Shown here: positions 38,570-49,326 of the stretch, piece after piece
How positions within the stretch are numbered: the stretch's first letter is position 1
Layout: every line of letters begins with the position of its first letter
NCBI GenBank assembly: GCA_028564675.1
Contig: JAOVVO010000209.1
Span: 50,687-114,686, forward strand
Direction of reading: 5' to 3'
Length of the DNA stretch: 64,000 nucleotides
From: Onchocerca lupi
Taxonomy: Eukaryota; Nematoda; Chromadorea; Rhabditida; Onchocercidae
Translations under genes and position numbers: made by a program
The notes under the pieces: model-generated
Database searches by the model: none
The model's input: only the letters and a program-made list of their open reading frames with translations
Told to the model about the DNA's origin: nothing

Positions 38570-40268
38570 ATGAAAAGAGCAATGCTGTACATGAAGATAA
38601 TCAAATATGGAGAAAAAATTTACGAAATTTTTATTAAGGATTTAACGCTACCAGATTGGCAATGCGAAAAGTGTAATTTATATTCACCACAAACATCTTC
38701 CGCATTGTATTTGTGGTGTATAAAATGCGAAAAAATCATTTGTGCCTTATGTATTGGTAATTTACCATAATATTAGAATAGAGAAAAATTAATGTAATTA
38801 GCCAAATAATTATTTAAGTTAATTGAATTTCTCTTAATTATGATAGAATAATAAAATCAATATATTATATAATGAATGTAGTCAAGCAATAATCGTTCAG
38901 AAAAATTAACTTCACAGTCACATGATTGTCTTGAAATTAAATAAAGTCAATTCTCGACTATTTTGAAATATTAAACATATTTACTTAAGGCCAATGCAAA
39001 GAAGAAACTCATTCATGGATACCTGCGAGTGAAATCATCTATGAACTCAAAGAAAATATCATTTATGCGAATGCTGAAATGACTAAGATATCTTTTGTCA
39101 TTTTTTTTTTTCTTTTATTAATTTTCAACTCTTAAGCTTTTTTGAATGTTTAGTCTGTGGAAAATATGAAAATTACTGGTAACGATACGATGCGATCATT
39201 TCATGGGCTTATTCGTATTCTGACAGAGTTGAAGAAACAATGTGAGGTTGGTGAAAAGAAGTTATTTTCATCTTTTTTGCTCTACAAATGGCTAAAATTA
39301 AAGCTATAATTTGCTTAAAAAACCTAGTAACATTTAATTTTTAAAAAATTTCAAAACAGATAATGAAGCATTCAATAAATTGAATTTCATTAATTCTATA
39401 AAACATCTAAAACTTTGGGTTTAATTAAAAAAAGCAACAACTACTTTACATCATTATATTCAATGTTAATTTATTAAGGGTGTAACTGAAGTTATCAAAG
39501 TGTTATCAGATGCTTTAAATGAACGACAGAATGCTGCCGAAATTAGACGTACAGAAATGGATGAACATCTACCGTTCACATCAATTTTGGTCCAGAAACT
39601 ACGAACAGAAATCGAAGATAACAAAAACTTGGCACAAGAAGCATTTGCCATGGCTCAATTATTTAGCAGTCTTATTAAACAATGTGAGCAAAGTTTTCGC
39701 AATTTCTTAATAACTAAACATTTATTCAATCAATAATTTCTATCTTTCAACATTGCATAAATCAGAATAGTTTTTTTTATATTCATTTATTCAATGTTAA
39801 TAAATTAGTGTAGAAGTGAAATAGTTTTCAGCAGATAATATTTGCAAGGATGCTCGTAATTTGATGAATTCATTTTCGCTAGAAAAGAAACTTGGAGTTG
39901 AAGTGAAGGATGATGTTAGCATACAAATTGAAAATGATGTTATAAGCCACAAATCGAACGTTAATGCATTTGGTGATAATATGATCGATGATGATGAATA
40001 TGATGTTACGGTTCGTGAAGCTAAACGTGATATTGTGAATCAGGATGAACATATGGAGGTAATTTAACCGGCAAAATTTGACATTATTATTACTATCAAA
40101 TTATTCAGAAGTTTGATGCCATGAAAAATTTAATACTTAACAATAATGTTACTATTTGATGAAAATTATTTTTAGAATTCTGAAAAAACAGGTATATTGG
40201 ATGAAGCAATCACAATATCCTTAATGGACACTGATACAAAGAATGCAATCAGCAGTGATCAAAAATAA
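38570..40268 (+). CDS. Zinc-finger (B-box-like) and coiled-coil protein, TRIM-like layout
   Basis: Six exons (38570-38756, 38990-39096, 39154-39246, 39479-39683, 39835-40058, 40176-40268) encode 302 residues. A cysteine cluster at about 38-75 (WQCEKCNLYS, then LWCIKCEKIICALCIGQCK and a following ETHSW histidine) looks like a metal-binding B-box or zinc ribbon. It is followed by a long helical region (HGLIRILTELKKQCEV, VTEVIKVLSDALNERQNA, and so on to about 190) and an acidic C-terminus (NMIDDDEYDV). The order zinc finger then coiled coil recalls TRIM proteins but a RING finger is absent. Exact orthology is not recognised. Two acceptors are AAG. The start is the first Met behind an acceptor-like TTCTTAG (38540-38546); a longer 5' end is possible. 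Zinc binding and any ubiquitin or scaffold role are inference. Confidence 0.75.
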
Positions 40269-40397
40269 AAAATGAAATCTTTAACTGTAACCTTATAAAG
40301 ATTTCATTGATTTCTATTGCTAATTGCTTGGAGAACAATTCGAAATGATATGATATATCTTTCAGAATCTTTAAATTGACAAAATTTTATTATGTTC

Positions 40398-40421
40398 AAT
40401 AAAATTAACAAAAGGAATAAA
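40398..40421 (+). terminator. Two polyadenylation signals of the zinc-finger gene
   Basis: AATAAA occurs at 40398-40403 and again at 40416-40421, 130-150 bases after the stop codon. Confidence 0.5.
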
Positions 40422-42049
40422 GCACTTATTTCTAGAAGTTCTTCATTTAATTTGTAATGAAATCTCGCAGGATCTGATTATTCACGACTAAAATTATTTC
40501 AGTTGCACAAGAAGCTTATCAGAAAGTTTTGTTTTTTTGTTAAATTCTCTAACAATCGAAGCATTCTCGTTTAATTCATCTTTTGACCGTTCTATTAGTA
40601 TTCTAAGTGGCCTAATATTTTGTTAGCTGAAAAGGATTGATATTGTTTCGTTTAAGTGATTTATTTGAAATTTCCATAATGCAATGAAATGTCGAACAAT
40701 AAACTGTCAGAAGTAAAAAAAGGATCTCTAATTAAGATGAATGATTATGAATGATTATGACGAATAATTAATTAAGATGAATGATTATGACGAATAATTG
40801 ATCATTTAATGTTTGAAAAAAAAAAAATGTAATGCCAAAGAATGTTTAGATTGAGTAATTGAGCATTGAAGAAGAGTATAATTTTTGATAAAAGAAAAGC
40901 ATTTAAATTACTTAACTCATTGAATCAACATTAATTCGATGAATGGAATAGTGATTGATGAAACAAAAAATAATGCTCAAAATAATGAGAAATTTTAAAA
41001 AGTTGTTATCCAATTAATTATAATAATTAATCAAATGATACTTCAAATATAGTGACTGCTGTAACTGAAATGAAATTACTGTTATTAAATTTTCTTTTTT
41101 GCTTTAAAAAGAACATATATTACTTGCTTGGAAAATCCGAAATTACTTAAACTAGCATCTTAGCTGCACGAAGAATGCTTTATAATTCATGCATGATTGC
41201 ATGCATGCATGCATGCATGAGTGAAACCTAGCATTGCAATGTGCAATTTATGCTTTTATGTCTTCTGTCATTGATCATCGATGATGAAATGCAAGAATGC
41301 AAGTGCATGTCATGAATGTATTGTTAAAAACAGAATTATTAGAAAATTTATTCATTTTAATTTAAACACATATTTTGTTATCACTTTAATAGCTTGGTAT
41401 GTCATTTCCAGATGGAAAATTGAAGTTTATTTTTCATTAAATAATTAACAAATTTGACATATATTTTCTTGTTAAAAGGGAATAATTAAAATTTTAAAAA
41501 AAAAAAAAAACAGTAAAATTTTGAATCAATCAGAATCATATGTCTTCGAACAGAAATTATTTTCGCTTGTCCTTGCTCCCTTTAAATGATCACTGGTGCA
41601 GCGTTCTGAATTTAAGTATGAATAGTTGTTAATTCTATTCAAACTTTTTATTTTGAAGAAAATTATTTTATTTTAAACAAAATGAACCACATTTACTCAA
41701 TCGCGAACAGACTAAATGTGAAGAAATCGAAACATTTCCCGCTTTTTATAATTTCAAAAAAAAAAAAAAAAAAGATGGCATTTGTTTATAAACATACATC
41801 GTATTATTTAACATATGCAAATTTTTCTAATTTTTGAATAATAATTCGAAAATTTGTATATCTTGCAATTCAGATAAAAGATTTTGAAATAAATTTGCAA
41901 AAAATATGAAAAATATTTATGTTTATATGCAGTAAGTTTTAAATTCAAATTTTAAAATGAAATTAAAAAATTTGCATGAAATTTTAATAAATTAACTGTC
42001 TATAAAAGATAATGCATTATAGTTGAAATGTCATTGCGCTATTAGAAGG
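40422..42049. other. Intergenic region with short repeats
   Basis: Contains an imperfect tandem of GATGAATGATTATGACGAATAATT-like units (about 40737-40803) and a GCAT tetranucleotide microsatellite (41189-41220). No exon was recognised until an acceptor-like CTATTAG (42039-42045) in front of the next gene. Confidence 0.5.
41189..41220. repeat. GCAT tetranucleotide microsatellite
   Basis: ATGCATGATTGCATGCATGC continues as an uninterrupted GCAT run to 41219; the repeated ATGCAT/GCATGC core is self-complementary. Confidence 0.9.
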
Positions 42050-43588
42050 ATGCCAAATCCACCGGCCAAAGAGGATACTTGGGCATTTGGACCAATTGGC
42101 TCACCTTTTCCCGATAATCCGGTTCGAGCTATTGGACAGCAAAATATGTATGTAGCCTTATGGTACAAACACGGTAAGCCAATACACGGACGAGCCTGGA
42201 ACAATGGTGGTGTTATTGAATGCTCATTTCCCTATATTAAGAGTGAATTGACTGGTATTAAAGATCTTGGCGGACAAATTCAGGTCACCTATTATTATGT
42301 TCTCCTTTTTTTTTCTTTTACTAATTAATTAAAAAGTTGAGCTTTTTTTATTTGAAATTTCTTTATTGATAATTTGTTCCATAATGATGCCATTTTTAGG
42401 TATTACAATACAAGGGAGATCATTTAACGCTGGGTTTTTGGTATAATTGGATTAAATACAAGGATCGTTTTGAGAAATTTGAAAAAGGAGCTGAATTATT
42501 GCGCTGTGGTGATTCGTTTCCCATTTTTTGGCAAGATCGTAAGGAAGGGGCATTGCTTGGTTATGTTGATAATAAAACTGAAATTGGTGAGTGAGAAAAT
42601 TACAAATTGATCTAAAATCATCCATTTCTCTCAGTTTGATTTGTTAAGCAATATTGCCCTTCTTCATCATGAAAAATCCAAGCTCCATTTGCATTTTCTT
42701 GCGAAATAAATCGCAATCATTGCAGCACGATTTTCACATGATGGAAAAGTGGAAGAATGTTCGGGTGGTGCACTAAATGATATGCTTATCATCGTACGAG
42801 AATTAAAAGGTGGACCACCGAACTGTACTTGTAACGAATGTAGTACTGGACCACCGAAACCGGTTATTCGTGTTACGCTTGATGAATGGTCCGATTTTCG
42901 CTATGGTGATCCATGGCCAACTGCTGGTAAACCAGTCCAGGCACTCGATCGGTATTATTCATTATCCTAATTTGCAAAATTTTTTTATCTCTAATTGCTA
43001 GCAAAAAAAGCAAATTTCAGAGCTCTTAATACTTTGCCTGATGAGAATCCGAATCAATATGTGGCACTGTGGTATCAATCTGGTGAACCAGTTATGGGTC
43101 GTATATGGAATGATGGTGGTAAAATTGCTGCTTGTTTTGGTTGGGGTGGTCATGAATATCGCAAAAATATCGGTTCGATCCAAATTTTATTCGAACTTCC
43201 GGAACAAGTACGTGGTTTCGATTATGCCTGGAAACCATTCAAGGAAGCAGCTAAATTTGGTGACAAAGAATGGATTCCAGTACATGTGGATCATCATAAA
43301 GGCAACATTTCTCCGGCTGTATTAATCGTTGATGGTAAAGAAATTCTTGGTAAGGTAAGTGTTAATTTTGAATATTTCAAATAAACATAAGCTATATTCA
43401 TTCAAATATAAAAGTAATTTTCTTCCTGTTTCTGGAAATATTTTCTGCTACGTTAATTTTAGGCTGATATCCGAAATGAACGTGCCACAGTTGGCTATGG
43501 TGGTAATGAAAAAGTGTATGTTGGACCTGCGGTACATACATGCGTTGTTTTATGCCGAAAAGCAAGGCCTGGATGTACCATTACTTGA
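42050..43588 (+). CDS. Two-module nematode protein with YVALWY...GR.WN.GG repeats
   Basis: Five exons (42050-42283, 42400-42586, 42726-42951, 43021-43354, 43463-43588) give 368 residues. Two related modules are visible: one near residue 31 (NMYVALWYKHGKPIHGRAWN, then NGGVIECSFPY) and one near 226 (QYVALWYQSGEPVMGRIWND, then GGKIAACFGWGGHEYRKN). They are followed by segments with WIKYKDRFEK / WKPFKEAA and GNEKVYVGPAVHTCVVLCRK at the end. A CTCNEC / GPPKP linker joins the modules. There is no signal peptide. I believe similar proteins exist in C. elegans but cannot name the family; the motif loosely recalls DM9/DUF3421 repeats. An acceptor-like CTATTAG a few bases before the ATG suggests trans-splicing. 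All introns are GT-AG and short. Function unknown. Confidence 0.85.
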
Positions 43589-43659
43589 TTTGAAATTTAT
43601 TTATAAAAAAAACAAATATGATTTCGCCATTAATTTGTATAACCATCGTGTACTAAGCA

Positions 43660-43665
43660 AATAAA
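43660..43665 (+). terminator. Polyadenylation signal AATAAA
   Basis: AATAAA lies 71 bases after the stop of the two-module gene. Confidence 0.55.
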
Positions 43666-43680
43666 ATTTCATAATCTAAT

Positions 43681-43862
43681 CGACATAATTCAATTATGTC
43701 AAATGAAGACATGGAATTTAATAGTATTTTCAGCAAAATAAAAGTCTCCTCACTAAAAATTAAAGAAATTAATCGATGTAATTCAATTACGTTCAAATGA
43801 AGACGTGGAATTTAATAGTATTTTCAGCAAAGTGAAAGTCTGCTCATTAAAAATTAAAGAAA
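43681..43862. repeat. Tandem duplication, period about 93-94 bases
   Basis: CGACATAATTCAATTATGTC at 43681 recurs as CGATGTAATTCAATTACGTT at 43774. The following TGGAATTTAATAGTATTTTC and AAAGTCT...AAAATTAAAGAAA stretches are repeated with a handful of substitutions. It is immediately downstream of the poly(A) signal of the preceding gene. Confidence 0.9.
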
Positions 43863-44080
43863 CTGTACTTTCTAAAATCTATTTCAATTCATTTTAAGTT
43901 AATTAGTAGAAATAGTTTAAAAGATATTTTATTTTGCAACTCCTAGTCCTTTCTGTATAGCTTTCAATTGTTCATTAAGATTGTAGGCTTTCTAAGTGCT
44001 CTCAACTTGCGATTTAATTGTTTTACACAAACGGTTTTGTGCATCCAAAATACTCATTTATCTTCCAATAAGAGTAAACG

Positions 44081-45925
44081 TCCGGCTCCAGCTAATCTAT
44101 ACAAATTCGTTCGCTTGTTCAAAATCTTAAACTCCAAAAGTTCGTAAACCCAAGCACCTTATCTATATTGATTCAAAATCTTGACTATCGGAAAATCTTT
44201 AACCTATTGCTCTGAAATTCTGAAACAACGTTGCATTCGAATACACGCATGTCTTTAAATATTCATCGATTGATTTGAAATTTTCATAGGCGTTGCATTC
44301 GAATAGGCGAATATTTTTAGATAAATAAGGCGAGAATTCAAGCTTTTCGTTTGTTTTTTGCTTTGTGAGAAGTATAATTCGTTTATTTTTTGATTTTGGG
44401 GAATGTAGTTTGGTCGCACAAATGTCGAGGTCATGATAGTGTATAATCAAATGTTTCGTTCATGCAAATTTTTCCTGTGAAGAATAATATCTCTAGGTTG
44501 GAATTGATCTCCGATTATAACAATTGCCACTTCGTCTATCGTTTGAGCATTGAATCTTCGAACATTTTCTTCAGCAGGTGTTCTGTCAGCATGAATAATC
44601 TTATTTGTATCAGATGGCATCTATTAATTGCTGCTTTGAACAAACGCACTAAATTGTTTTTTTTTTTCGTGAAAAAACTGCGCAATTGGGAAACGACGGA
44701 TCTTTCTATGTCGGTATGAAATTCGCAGCGTGCATTCTATTCATCACTGCTATCACCGATGAAATACATTTGTAGGAATTTATGCTAACCATCTAGCAAC
44801 CGAAGCAAGGAGCCGACTTCATGATAAATTCGTCCTTTTACTTTGAAAGTTGGCATAAAGTGAATTGTTGCGATTTCTGCGCCGAACGACGTCATTTGGA
44901 AGCACGAGTTGTATTTTCTGATTTTAAATAGAAAACGCTTTGATTCGACGGTATATCCGGCAAGAAAAGTTTTTAATGGCTTTGGTGATTTTTCAAACTG
45001 GGGTAGTTTAGCTTTTCCGGCGCAACACATTTCTTTCGTTTCTCCATTAAATTTCCGAGCCTTACAATAAGGACATACTTCAGCCATCGTGCCAACGAAA
45101 ACATGCGGGTCCAAACTATAATCATCAGCTAGGTTGTACCGGGATGCAGGGCGATTATAATTGCTTCATTGCTGAATACAGAGTCGTGTTTGACGCTGAT
45201 CAAGAAATACTAAAGGTAAAGTGGCGCGATATAGTTTCAAAGTGACGACAAACATGTTTACCACCAAAACGCTCTAATTCACAGATAAACGGCAAAGATC
45301 GTTACAATAATAGCAACGGTTCGGATTTCTGAGGGTTCCACTTCAACAGTTCAAAGCGACACAACAGTAGCAATAATCCAGCAATTCACTTAAAAAAAAT
45401 ATTCTTCTCTGTCAGCGACAAAGGAAAGAATAACCCAGTGATTAATTTGCCTGGATGTTCTCTGATAATTGTTATGAAGAATCACTTTTCATCAATCAAT
45501 AAAATCTTCCTCAACAGGATTCATCTCTGTCACACATGACACAAAAAACCTCCGCACACCTATTGCTGACCTGACCGAATCATAATAGCAAGAATCAATT
45601 TCCAATTCAACCAAACTACAAATCAAATTACAAAGTACCAGTTTTTTTCTCCAACACTAGAAACATGCGCTTTCTCTTTTCTTTTTCTCCCACCGAACCA
45701 GACTGAGCTACAGAAACGCATGTATGAAAAAAATGCGCGTATTTGAATGCAAAGTTGTGTCAAAATTTCAAAGCAATAGATGAGGACTTTTCGATATCTA
45801 AGATTTTGAATTAATATAGATAAGAAGTGTGTTTAAGAATATTCGGAAGTTTAAAATTTTGAACTAACGAACAATGTTGACATTTCTTTTTATATAGACC
45901 AACTGGAGCCAAATATTGTGAAGAG
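44081..45925. mobile_element. 1.8 kb element with long imperfect terminal inverted repeats
   Basis: Left segment (about 44081-44250) reads GGCTCCAGCTAATCTATA, then AAATCTTAAACTCCAAAAG, then CTTATCTATATTGATTCAAA, then GTTGCATTCGAATACACGC. The reverse complement of the right segment (about 45725-45921) reads the same blocks in the same order with scattered changes: GGCTCCAGTTGGTCTATA, AAATTTTAAACTTCC, CTTATCTATATTAATTCAAA, TTTGCATTCAAATACGCGC. Inverted ends are therefore about 170-200 bases each. The interior is less AT-rich and holds a broken Helitron-type coding fragment on the minus strand. Target-site duplications were not established. Confidence 0.75.
44785..45145 (-). pseudogene. Helitron Rep/helicase N-terminal fragment
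   Basis: The minus strand reads without interruption through LADDYSLDPHVFVGTMAEVC, PYCKARKFNGETKEMCCAGK and KLPQFEKSPKPL, then FLFKIRKYNSCFQMTSFGAE and a final FKVKGRIYHEVGSLL, before TAG. This is the cysteine-containing 'Helitron_like_N' region, with its diagnostic YNSCFQMTSFGA block. Helitron proteins are normally over 1000 residues; the HUH nuclease and helicase are absent and the frame stops early, so this is a relic. No ATG was found at the 5' edge. Confidence 0.85.
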
Positions 45926-47063
45926 TGACCGGCCCCCATAGACTAACTGGATCGGCTTCCCATAGTTCGGTCAAGCTAGTGCTTGAAACTTCATGTAAAT
46001 TATCGAACTATAAAATAGTATTATAATTTGGTCGAACAATTTCGAAATTTGAAAAATATATCAAAAAATTTTTAAAAATTGAAAATAAAATAAAACTGAA
46101 ATCTGCAATGATAATAAAGTTATGAATTATTCTAAAAAAAAAATGTTTAATTTTTAACAGAATTCCAAAAGAGAATTTTTTCAAATCAGTTATATTATAC
46201 CTCTTCAGCAGCACTAATCGTAATTCTCCAATACATACCATATTGGAAAGCAAATTTTTTCATGAGGGATTTTTATTTTTCATAAGATTACCAGTTTGTA
46301 ACATACTTGTGATCTATCGAGGCCGATAGTTCGTTTGACTTGGAATTATTATGACTGAAGGAAGAGAAGAGAAAATTAAGTTAGGCAGTTGAATTGTCAA
46401 AAATTAATGTATGTATTTGAGAGAATACAGGATTTACAAAGAAATTTGCGAAGTAGTCATGATCAATTAGATGATTTGGCTGAAGAGGAGCAGGGATGAG
46501 TGAGAATTAGAAAATAGAATGTAGCAGAGATTGAGGAAATGAGAAATTATCATTGGTTTCTATTGTTGTGTTAGTGATTGAGAGTAAAGTTATTGTGGGT
46601 AAAATGGGTTCTTCAAATTATTTCTGGTGCAAAATGCCTGTAAAATATGTATAATTGTCCTATTGGAATTTGAAATTTCAACAATGACTTTTTGTGATGG
46701 GATAAGATTGTACCTTTAATTAAATATTTGTTCTAATTTTGTTTTTCAAGTATTTTTCTGATGTTTATTCATCAGTACGATTTATTTACACTCAAATAAC
46801 ACGTTTTCTTAAATTTTGCTTCTGAAAGTTTGATTTCAATTTAGCTATGGTTGTAATTTAAGGAATTATAAAAATCATATTACTTTTCGTCGCTTCTCAT
46901 TTCTAGTAATTCACTGCTGCGCAATAAATTCAAAGGATTGTATTTTATATACTCAGAAGATTGTATTTCATATAAATGGCAATGAATTGTGATAAATAAC
47001 TTCTATGTTATCGTGTTATTCTTTTAAGTATTATTACTTTATTTACTTAAATTCAGTAATTAC
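45926..47063. other. Intergenic region before SRP14
   Basis: A GC-richer patch at about 45930-45990 (GACCGGCCCCCATAGACTAA and a CGGCTTCCCATAGTTCGG stretch) may be a further part of the adjacent repeat family. The rest is AT-rich with no exon. Confidence 0.4.
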
Positions 47064-47065
47064 AG
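47060..47065 (+). promoter_or_regulatory. Likely trans-splice acceptor of SRP14
   Basis: TTACAG abuts the SRP14 ATG directly, leaving no leader of its own, which suggests spliced-leader addition. Confidence 0.6.
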
Positions 47066-48335
47066 ATGACACTATTGGACAACGATCATTTCTTGGTAGA
47101 ATTAGCAAAATTATTTCAAAAATGTCGAACCTCCAATCAACATACGATAACTATTACGCTAAAGCATTGTAAGTAATCCAGTTTCTTTATCTAAAAGACA
47201 GTTTGTTTGTTTGTTTATTTATTTATTTTTGTTATGTTAAGTTAAAATTTTTAATATTTAATGCAAAAATTTTGAAATGTAACGCAGAAATGTCAACAGG
47301 AGTATGAGATTTTTCATCATAATTTCCGAATGAAATTTTATTTTTCAAGTCATTCCTTTTTGCCGTAAACTTTTGATACATTAATTTGGTTTCTGTAAAG
47401 ATTTTTATTTATACTACTATTATTTTAATTGTAATCACTGATAGCTGAAGACGGTGAATTTAACTAGATAACTGGATGCTGGGTATTGTAAGATTATCGA
47501 AGTATTATTGTACTACTATTAAGTTTACTACGTTAATCGGATAGGTTTTTTCATGTTCAACTCAACTCACGCTGTAAAATTATTTGAAATATGGTTTATA
47601 TTTTATAAAACCCTATTAAAAATATGAGATTAATTCTTGAAAGCAAAAGGGATTGGAAAGTAATTCGGATTTCATAGCTAACTGCTGTCTTTGATACGTT
47701 TCGGATAAATTATTACCGATATATTCAATTAATTTTTAATTAATTTATTTGTTTATTTTTATTCACTCATTTATTCAGTTACATTCTTACCATACATTTT
47801 CAGATGATGGAAGGACGAAACCTTATCCAAAAAATGAAGCACAACAATCACTAAAAGGCGAAGATCTTTGCCTTTTTCGAGTAAAACATGGTGACAAGAA
47901 AATTAGTACTGTGGTAAGAGTAAAGAAATGATTCAAAACTGTTCATGTATTTTATATTTATATATTCATACAAATATATATGCTTATATTTATTCATTTA
48001 TTCATGTAAAAAAAAAAAAATAAGCTTTTGTGTTCATAATATGCATTTTTTGATTTTTCTTCTAGGTGAAGTAGCTCGTCCTAAAATTTTTTCTAAAGTT
48101 ATTGAGATTCTTCTAAATGTAACGATGTTTGGAACCTCATTCTCTCTTTCTGTATATATACATATATACATTTACTATTTTATTTATTGTCTTTCAGGTT
48201 CATGCTAAAGAAGTGAACAAATTCCAGTTGGCATATGCCAGTGTTCTGAAAACAAATATGGATAATTTGAAGAAACGTGAACGGAAAACAGCAGTGGATA
48301 CGAAAGTTAAATCGATAAGGCTTCAAAAAACGTAG
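47066..48335 (+). CDS. srp14: Signal recognition particle 14 kDa protein (SRP14)
   Basis: Three exons (47066-47168, 47804-47913, 48198-48335) encode 116 residues. The N-terminus MTLLDNDHFLVELAKLFQKC and RT..., ITLKHYDGRTKPYPK, KHGDKKISTVVHAKEVNKFQ and a basic tail NMDNLKKRERKT match SRP14 across its length. SRP14 dimerises with SRP9 and binds the Alu domain of SRP RNA, where it slows translation elongation during ER targeting. The alanine-rich extension of the human protein is absent, as in many invertebrates. Both introns are GT-AG; the second exon-exon joint gives VV-HAKEVNKF. A hydrophobic frame at 48129-48197 is intron. Confidence 0.95.
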
Positions 48336-48733
48336 TGAAGATTTAATTAACATATAAATTTTAGCAGTATAATTTAGAATCGCACACATTCTTTTTTTCT
48401 AGGAATTATGTAAATTATATATTGTTTTTCGGTATATAAAAAGTTCCATTACCTTTATTAATGTTTACAAAATTTGCAGATTTCTGTAAAACTTTGTTGC
48501 CATGTATTTTTTGCACATATTCGTTTGTAGAATAACCATTTTCGCCAAGTGAATATCACTGCATCAGTATTTTTGTGATAAATAAGACAAATTTTATGAT
48601 GCGCTTTGGGATAAGCAAAGTAAGCATTTCTTTATGATAATTCATTGTCTGATATACTGTACTGTACCTTATTTGCACTTTGAAAAAAAAAAGGCTCGGC
48701 CAGAAATTATGTCTGTTATTTTCTTTGAAGGGT

Positions 48734-48739
48734 AATAAA
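48734..48739 (+). terminator. Polyadenylation signal AATAAA, probably of SRP14
   Basis: AATAAA lies about 400 bases after the SRP14 stop in GGGTAATAAAGTTT; no closer canonical signal was noticed. Confidence 0.45.
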
Positions 48740-49326
48740 GTTTATTGTTATTCACTAATAATAATTTATTCATTCTGTTGTTTTATACACCATTTGAAAC
48801 AACCGGGCGCGTAATTAATATATGCAGAAATAAATTTGCATTCGCAATGGAAATTGCTTTTCCAAATGTTGCTTTATAATTGAGTTTCAAAAGTAATACT
48901 TTAATTTAAGATAATTGATTAAATCTGAAAAAAGAAAATCTGATAAGCATTTGATGATAAACTGATATTCTGTAATATCAGTAGCAGTACTTTCTTTACG
49001 GTAGCATGCTTGCTGAAATGATATAATCGTAAGATATCGAAAATCGGACCTGAACATCGAAAAAGGAAAAAAAAAAAAAAAAACGATTCGTTTTATATTA
49101 AATCGATCAGTCATTTGTTTTATTAAGAGTTAGCAGCTTAACAATAAAATTAATAATAAAATGTTCAATATTGTTTCATACAAAATAACTCAAAATTTTA
49201 ATTTTTGCAATATAAAATGGAAAATTTCTTTTATTTTGCATATTTATTGGTAAATAATAAAATTTACTACATAATATACCAAGAAATAATTATTTGAATA
49301 TAAAGGTTAATATATATGAGAAATAT
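48740..49326. other. Region between convergent SRP14 and the small secreted-protein gene
   Basis: AT-rich with a poly(A) run at 49067-49083. The stop of the minus-strand gene is at 49327. No additional coding segment was seen. Confidence 0.4.

Noticed and set aside
44199..44450. 83-codon minus-strand frame inside the mobile element
   Set aside because: It runs through the inverted-repeat block and has no similarity to Helitron proteins or other transposases that I can see.
45930..45990. Possible tRNA or structured RNA in a GC-richer patch
   Set aside because: No acceptor stem, T-loop GTTCRANNC or anticodon arm could be arranged; it more likely belongs to the neighbouring repeat family.
48129..48197. 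Hydrophobic 5' extension of the last SRP14 exon
   Set aside because: It is intron: the family alignment requires the CTTTCAG acceptor at 48191-48197.
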